DNA of 64,000 nucleotides from Dipteronia dyeriana (Eukaryota; Streptophyta; Magnoliopsida; Sapindales; Sapindaceae): positions 67,815,253 to 67,879,252 of the forward strand of contig CM065297.1 of assembly GCA_032871835.1 (NCBI GenBank), read 5' to 3'. Below the pieces are notes generated by a model that did no database searches, was not told the DNA's origin, and saw nothing but the letters and a program-made list of their open reading frames with translations. The translations under genes were made by a program, and so were the position numbers. Each line of letters starts with the position of its first letter. The stretch's first letter is position 1. Below are positions 58,734 through 64,000 of the stretch, in pieces.

Positions 58734-61271
58734 TGTAAATTCCCTTAACCAATTATAGTGTAAAATATACCTAGGGGGGGTGCTCAAATTTTAATCTTCT
58801 TTAAAAACACAAGCAATCTTATACAACACTTAGTATAATATCCAAAATGATATATGACAAAGCAAATGATTAAGCAACACAAATCAACTAAGTGAAGAAA
58901 TTAAAGATGCTAAAAATCAACACAAGATATTTACGTGGTAAAACCTCCTAAAAGGAAACATCCACGGGGTGATACCACAACCACCGGCAAAAGAAAATCC
59001 ACTATTTCAAATAAAAGTTACACACTCAAGCAATCAACACATGCTCTCCAAGCTATCACTCTTACTCTACCCTTGAACCTAGTGATCTACTAAGCCGACT
59101 TCCTATCCAAGACCTCCTGTCTCTAGGAAGATTCCTTGCTCACCTTTCCGGATCCTCCTGACCCTAGGCAAGACTTCCTGCTCAACTATCCGAGTCCTCC
59201 TGACTCTAGTTGAGACTTCCTTGCTCAATAATCTGAGGTCTCACACCTCTTGTCGAGACTTCCACTTGCTTAGCTATCCAAGTCCTCCTGACTCTAGCTA
59301 AGACTTCCAATTGCTCAAATCAAAGAATCACTCTAAGATATGAGACTTTCTACCTCTTCACAAGGCTTCTAAGTGATCATGAATGTAAAACGCAAACAAG
59401 CACTCAACATAGAAAATGATGATCAACAAATTCTATGGACATGCAACTAGATAACTAGATAACTAGATTATGCTTTCAAGGAACAATCACAAATGTATCT
59501 AGGCAACCTAAGCATGTTATCAACTAATAACCAAATCAATGAAATGAATATACCAATTGATGTAGACCTAGTTCTTAGAAAATGAAATTAAATCTAGAAA
59601 TAGTCAATCAAGCATAAGAACAAAAGATTTCTAGAAACAATTTCATATTTATCAAGTTTAGCACAAATCAATCAACTTATCACAAATCTAGCTGAACTTG
59701 AAAATCAAATCAACAAACCACAAAATGATATCAAAACCATCTTAGTCATGCTTCTTAATCAAAAGGCATCAATCAATAAGAAGATCTAAGAAGAAAACTA
59801 AGAAGATGATGATTTTACAAACAAGGATGAAATCTCGAACTGAAAATCTAAATACTGTGAATAATAAAGACATCCCTTGGTTATGGAATTGCTTGGGGTT
59901 TGTAGATCTCTTCAAGACACTCGATTTCGGTTTTTGAATCAAGTCAATCCGAGTTGTAATGAAAGAGATATCACCAAAACAAAAATTGAAAAGTTGCTTT
60001 AAAAATATGCAGGTCAAAAATGAATATATGAAAATATTAAAGGGACCTCTCAAAATATGCCGCGCCAACAACCACATCTGGTTACGCGTCTTTTTTGAAA
60101 ATTTCAAAGAAAATTATCACATGCAGTGAGCTCACGGAAGAGACACTAAGAGGCTCAATGAACGACGACGCATTGCAGCAAAAGAAGCACAACACGATAG
60201 GTTTGACGTGAATGCGTCACACTTTATAAAAAGCTGATGAATGAAAAATTATTCCACTCAATGAGCTCACGCTAGAAGCATTCAAGTTCACCAATAGAAA
60301 ATCAAGCATGTGACTCTAATTGATTTGATTGATCATCCACACCAAACATTATATGCATGCAATATATGTAATAAAAACCTCTTTAATTCATGAAACAAAA
60401 ATCAGCCGAGATGTGCCGTGGGCATCTCGTGACCAGAGAGTAAGTTTGGGCGAGATGATCTCGCGTCTACGCGGCCAAGGGAGGCAAATGGCAATTTGCC
60501 ATTATTTTTCTCTTTTGCTCCCTTTCACATACCTCTCGTATTCTTCGACCGTTCTCTGGTCTCCGAACTCCGAATTCGAATCCGTATGCGGATTACAAAT
60601 CCTAACTCTCTCATGGACATGGATGACTATGAAACTCAACCCAAAAAATAAAAATTTGACTCGATATACGAATACGAAAACAATGCATGCAACATGACTG
60701 GAAAGTTTCATAACTTTTTACTCGGAACTCGAAATCAAATGTATGAGTAACCGAAATGAACGGAACTCAATAAGGAACAATATAACATCAAATTCAAGAT
60801 CAATATCCATGTTATACAAACATATAAACATACAAACACATTTCACACAAGAATACAAACTACATAGAAACAGTCTCTAATCATGCATTTTTCCAAAACA
60901 TGTTACTTTCATACCAATGCATGAGCATTCAACTTCAAGTGTGTGAATGTATTATACCAAATGATGCGCTACGATGCAGGGACACAAATGTATGATATGT
61001 GTGTGTGTGTGCGCAAATAATAGTGCACAACTATGCAGGGACACATATGTATGAATTGTGTGTGTGTGCGCCTACGCCTTGTAAGAGGAGGAAGAATCTT
61101 GATACCTTAGCATCCAAGTAAGCATATATCCTCTTGAAGACAAACTTTGCATATAAAGTCGCTTTCCATCTTTGAAGCCTGATCTAATCACGAACCACCT
61201 AATCAACTAAAAAATACAAACAACGAGCGTTTTGTTATAGAATCAAGCCAAAACAAATCTAAAACCTAACA
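58734..61271 (-). mobile_element. Solo LTR of an unrelated family in the leader of E
   Basis: The plus strand reads TGTAAATTCCC ... CCTAACA, so the minus strand runs TGTTAGG ... TTTACA, 2538 bp. The 5-bp duplication GAAGT flanks it exactly (58729-58733 and 61272-61276), and the E leader continues on both sides. There is no internal pol and no second LTR. The plus-strand phrase TTTACGTGGTAAAACCTCC ... CATCCACGG near 58932 resembles U5 sequence of several plant LTRs. A 59-bp duplication holding (GT)n tracts lies at 60972-61072. Orientation is inferred from the TGTTAGG terminus. Frames such as 59769-60107 and 60329-60697 are not supported. Confidence 0.85.
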
Positions 61272-61276
61272 GAAGT

Positions 61277-61550
61277 ACCTTGCTAAATTCCATTTATGAA
61301 TACCTCTTGGGAGGTTATTACACAAAACATAAAGCTCAACTAAACTTGGAGGCCGTAGTTGTTCCAAAACACCTTCTCCCACTCAGTTATTTAAGGCATG
61401 TGATCGAAATCCAAAGAATGATTTACCAAGTTATCTAGATGCCAATTTAGATACCTAAACCATTCTATGCATGTTCATATGAAAAGAGATATATGAGTGT
61501 CACTCCTATTCTATATGACATGTTATCAAACAATGACAAACATTGCAATA
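61277..61550 (-). mobile_element. Leader of element E, second part
   Basis: It continues the family-A leader (CCTTGCTAAATTCC onward) to CATTGCAATA. There the F LTR begins; in the family the next bases would be TTTACAAAAATATAAATAG. Confidence 0.85.
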
Positions 61551-62415
61551 TGTTATGTGTAAATTTTACAAAGCATACACGTCATTGACAGCAAGGAAAA
61601 AATAGCCAGATGGATGCTTAAATGGGCATCCGGGAAATATCCTACAAGGCGTCATTAAAGAAGAAGAAAGCCCGAGTAAGCATATACTGAATAAAGCCCT
61701 ATTCGGGATCAGTTAACGACACTCGGGACTGGCTAAAACAACGCATTCACTCGGGCTCAAACGGCACTACTCGGGACCATCAGGTATCAATCTTACTCGG
61801 GAGTAAACACAACCCGAATAAGAACTTATCGTACGGGTTAAGTTATTAAATACGCGAAGATATTCGTCACGAAGGAATCCCAAATAATGGACCTTTAAGT
61901 TAGAAGAGTCCCCCAATCAGAAAACAACTTGATTCCTTTTCGAAGACTACATTCTTATAAGGAAACAAGTCAAATTGAACTACGCTACTAGAATCCCACT
62001 CGATTTCCATAAGAGACTCCGAAACAGGAAAGAAGACAAATCAACCTCAAGCAAGTAACCAAATCACAATTAAATACAAATATCTTGTATTACTTGTACA
62101 AAGCAGATTAGGGTTCTATAAGCATATAAATAGACCCATAATCTGGCTCGAAAAGATATAGGCAATATAGCATACAGTAATGACAAGTATTACTGAGAGA
62201 AAAAGTGAGATCGAGAGCTTGTAAAAACATCTTATTCTCTTAGTGGATTTTGGCTTGGTTGATCTTTCAACCACCCGTGGATGTTTCTCCGACAACCGGA
62301 GTTTTACCACGTAAACCTTGTCTTTGTTACTCTCTCTGCATCTCATTCTTTTTGAATCAATAGCCAAAATCCAGTCCTTGTTGGCTTTTTTGGCGTAATC
62401 CAGAAATCAACGACA
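61551..62415 (+). mobile_element. 5' LTR of Ty3/gypsy element F
   Basis: 865 bp from TGTTATGTGTAAATTTTACA to CAACGACA, inserted in the leader of E. CTCGGGA motifs recur in U3. A TATA box candidate TATAAATAG lies at 62125-62133, and the presumed U5 contains GTTTTACCACGTAAA. The minus-strand frame 62116-62367 lies wholly inside the LTR and is not a gene. Confidence 0.82.
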
Positions 62416-62420
62416 ATAAT

Positions 62421-62438
62421 TGGCGCTAGAAGGAGGGG
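62421..62438 (+). promoter_or_regulatory. Primer-binding site of element F
   Basis: TGGCGCTAGAAGGAGGGG follows the LTR by five bases. It begins with the TGG expected from the CCA end of a tRNA, and sites of this form occur in plant Tat elements. I cannot name the tRNA with confidence. Confidence 0.7.
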
Positions 62439-62465
62439 GTGAACCTCTGAACTTGTTAGAAAGCA

Positions 62466-64000
62466 ATGGCTGAAAGAAGAAGTAGTTTAGGGAATGGCCA
62501 AAGATCACCAGGCGATTTCCTTAATGGCAATAAGTCACAAAATTCTACAGCAAACACAGAAAACCAACCTGCGCACCTGGCAGGGATCCAGCAAGTTCCT
62601 CCAACCAGCAGAGATCATACGTTGCGTTTCCAAGAGGCCCTGCAGCAATTGATTACGGACGTAGCAAAGGAAGGGATTGACCTTCTGGCCGCTAGAGCGC
62701 ATAATCCTAATCCTCCACCCGCGAGGCTCCGTTCAATGGTGGTAGGACCAGAAATAACTATGCCAGAAACCAGAAGGAACTCTTCCCCAATCAATCCGGT
62801 TGACAGAAAACACTAGAGGGGGAGAATCACCAAAAGCTGGATCGCAATCAAACAGTACGTGCTAGACATCGTAAATACGATCGGCGCAGAGGATGATCAT
62901 CATCAGAAGACAGTGATCAAAACCATCGTAAACGTCATCATGAAGTCACACGAGGGTCCCGGCATCAGAGTGAAGAATCTGAGGAAAGAATGACAGTTAC
63001 CCAACGGTTCAACCGTTTAGGAAGCCCGGTAGGGGGTAGAGATATTACAATCCAGAGCCTGACTCGAGATGTAGAGAATAATAGGCGACAGATGGAAGCC
63101 CTTGTCAGACGTTACGGTTGCAACGATCTATCCGACGATGACTCCGACAGTCTATTTACCAGGGAAATTTTGCGGACCCCTTTCCCAGAAAGTCTCAAGA
63201 TGCCACATGTGGAACAATTCAAAAAAGATACAGATCCAAAGGAGCACGTTAGACGCTATAAAAGTGCCATGGCTCAATATGCCCGCAGTGACCCCCTGTT
63301 GTGTCTCAATTTTCCACAAACACTGGGGACACAGGCTCAAGATGGTTCGGAAGACTACCACTAGCAAGCATCAGAAATTTTAGGGAGTTGAGCAGGAGCT
63401 TCTCAAGGCAATTCCTGAGCAACGTTCACAGAAAGAAGTCGGTGGCCTACCTCTCTCAAATAATACAGGGGAAGGACGAGTCATTAAAAAAATACTTGGG
63501 CCGGTTTGGCCAAGCAGTATCAGAGATTGGCAGCGCTAATGATGAAGCCATTATTGCTGCCTTTACCAATAACTTGCAGAATGGACGATTATCCTTCGAT
63601 TTGAGAAGAGCACGACTGACAAGGTATGCCGACATGATGGATATGGCGGGAGGATACGCTCTGGCTGAGGAAGAAGAGTTAGCTATAGAAGGAAGCTATA
63701 TGCATGGAGGAAAGCCCGAACAGAGAAATACCGAATCCAAGGGGCAGAATCAAAAAGAAAAACAGAAAGGGAACAACAAGGAGAAAAATAAGGATGGGGG
63801 TAATGGGCTCAACGCCAAACGGTCCATAGAGAAATACCGCGGCAGATATACAAATTACACCCCTCTTCGGAAGAAACAAGAAGAAATTCTAGCCATCCTA
63901 GAAGAAAAGAATATGGTGCAAGAATCGCGGCGACAATCACAGTTCGCACGGAGAGATACAACCAAGTACTATAGGTTTCATAAAAAGACCGGGCATGAAA
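62466..64000 (+). pseudogene. Ty3/gypsy Tat-type gag of element F, runs off the window
   Basis: The ATG at 62466 opens MAERRSSLGNGQRSPGDF. A stop comes at 62814, and Gag resumes in another frame (62990-63364) with LRTPFPESLKMPHVEQF, DPKEHVRRYKSAM and LCLNFPQTL. After a frameshift near 63330 it reads WFGRLPLASIRNFRELSRSF, LSQIIQGKDESLKKYLGRFG, NDEAIIAAFTNNL, a Lys/Gln/Asn-rich linker, and KYYRFHKKTGHE at the window end. This is the full plant retrotransposon Gag capsid domain and the start of a zinc knuckle whose first Cys is Tyr. Gag would package the element RNA. One stop and one or two shifts are the only lesions seen, so it is young. Pol lies outside the window. Confidence 0.88.

Noticed and set aside
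59769..60107. 112-residue minus-strand frame with hydrophobic ends
   Set aside because: It is inside the solo LTR defined by TG...CA ends and a perfect duplication. AT-rich chance frame.
62116..62367. 83-residue minus-strand frame ending in a hydrophobic segment
   Set aside because: It lies entirely within the LTR of F, across its U5 and TATA region, with no second line of support.

Overview
The window is nuclear DNA from a flowering plant, most likely a eudicot. It is AT-rich and I can defend no host gene in it. What can be recognised is LTR retrotransposon: Ty1/copia elements primed by initiator tRNA-Met (TGGTATCAGAGC), Ty3/gypsy Tat-type elements with TGGCACCGTCTGTGG-like primer sites, and a gag-only non-autonomous family. 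Most open frames are chance frames in LTRs and leaders, or fragments of decayed gag-pol genes. I see no rRNA, tRNA, CRISPR or bacterial-style operon. The genus cannot be read from the sequence.

Layout, left to right. Positions 1-4819: a family-A copia LTR (+ strand) sits in the leader of a minus-strand family-A element whose 5' LTR is 2942-4819. Positions 4820-6916: Tat integrase and a 3' UTR with ~95-bp tandem repeats (element G1). Positions 6917-33562: a tower of nested elements. A second Tat element (G2; LTR 6917-8128, PBS, gag start) is broken by a minus-strand copia element (H-, 9233 to about 14637). It resumes with an antisense Transposase_28-like ORF and a 3' LTR. That LTR is split by a minus-strand gag-only element (J, about 15874-32876), which is itself split by a 9.4-kb copia element (C, 18323-27756). 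Positions 34056-37670: K, a plus-strand relative of J, interrupted by a truncated copia element (H+, 37671 to about 41417). Positions 41418-55692: a Tat-type LTR, PBS and internal repeats (L), split by D, a structurally complete 9.55-kb copia element (43379-52930, target-site duplication ATATA). Positions 55693-61550: a minus-strand family-A copia fragment (E), split by a 2.5-kb solo LTR (58734-61271, duplication GAAGT). Positions 61551-64000: LTR, PBS and gag of a fairly young Tat-type element (F) that runs off the window.

The family-A and H coding regions are dead. No copia copy keeps an intact protease D-S-G motif or the reverse-transcriptase YVDD motif. The most unusual component is the J/K family: Ty3/gypsy-style LTRs and primer sites around one coiled-coil, zinc-knuckle ORF, with no visible pol. 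It looks like a gag-only retrotransposon that must borrow its enzymes. The antisense Transposase_28-like ORF in G2 and the two tandem-repeat systems in Tat elements are the other items that merit follow-up.
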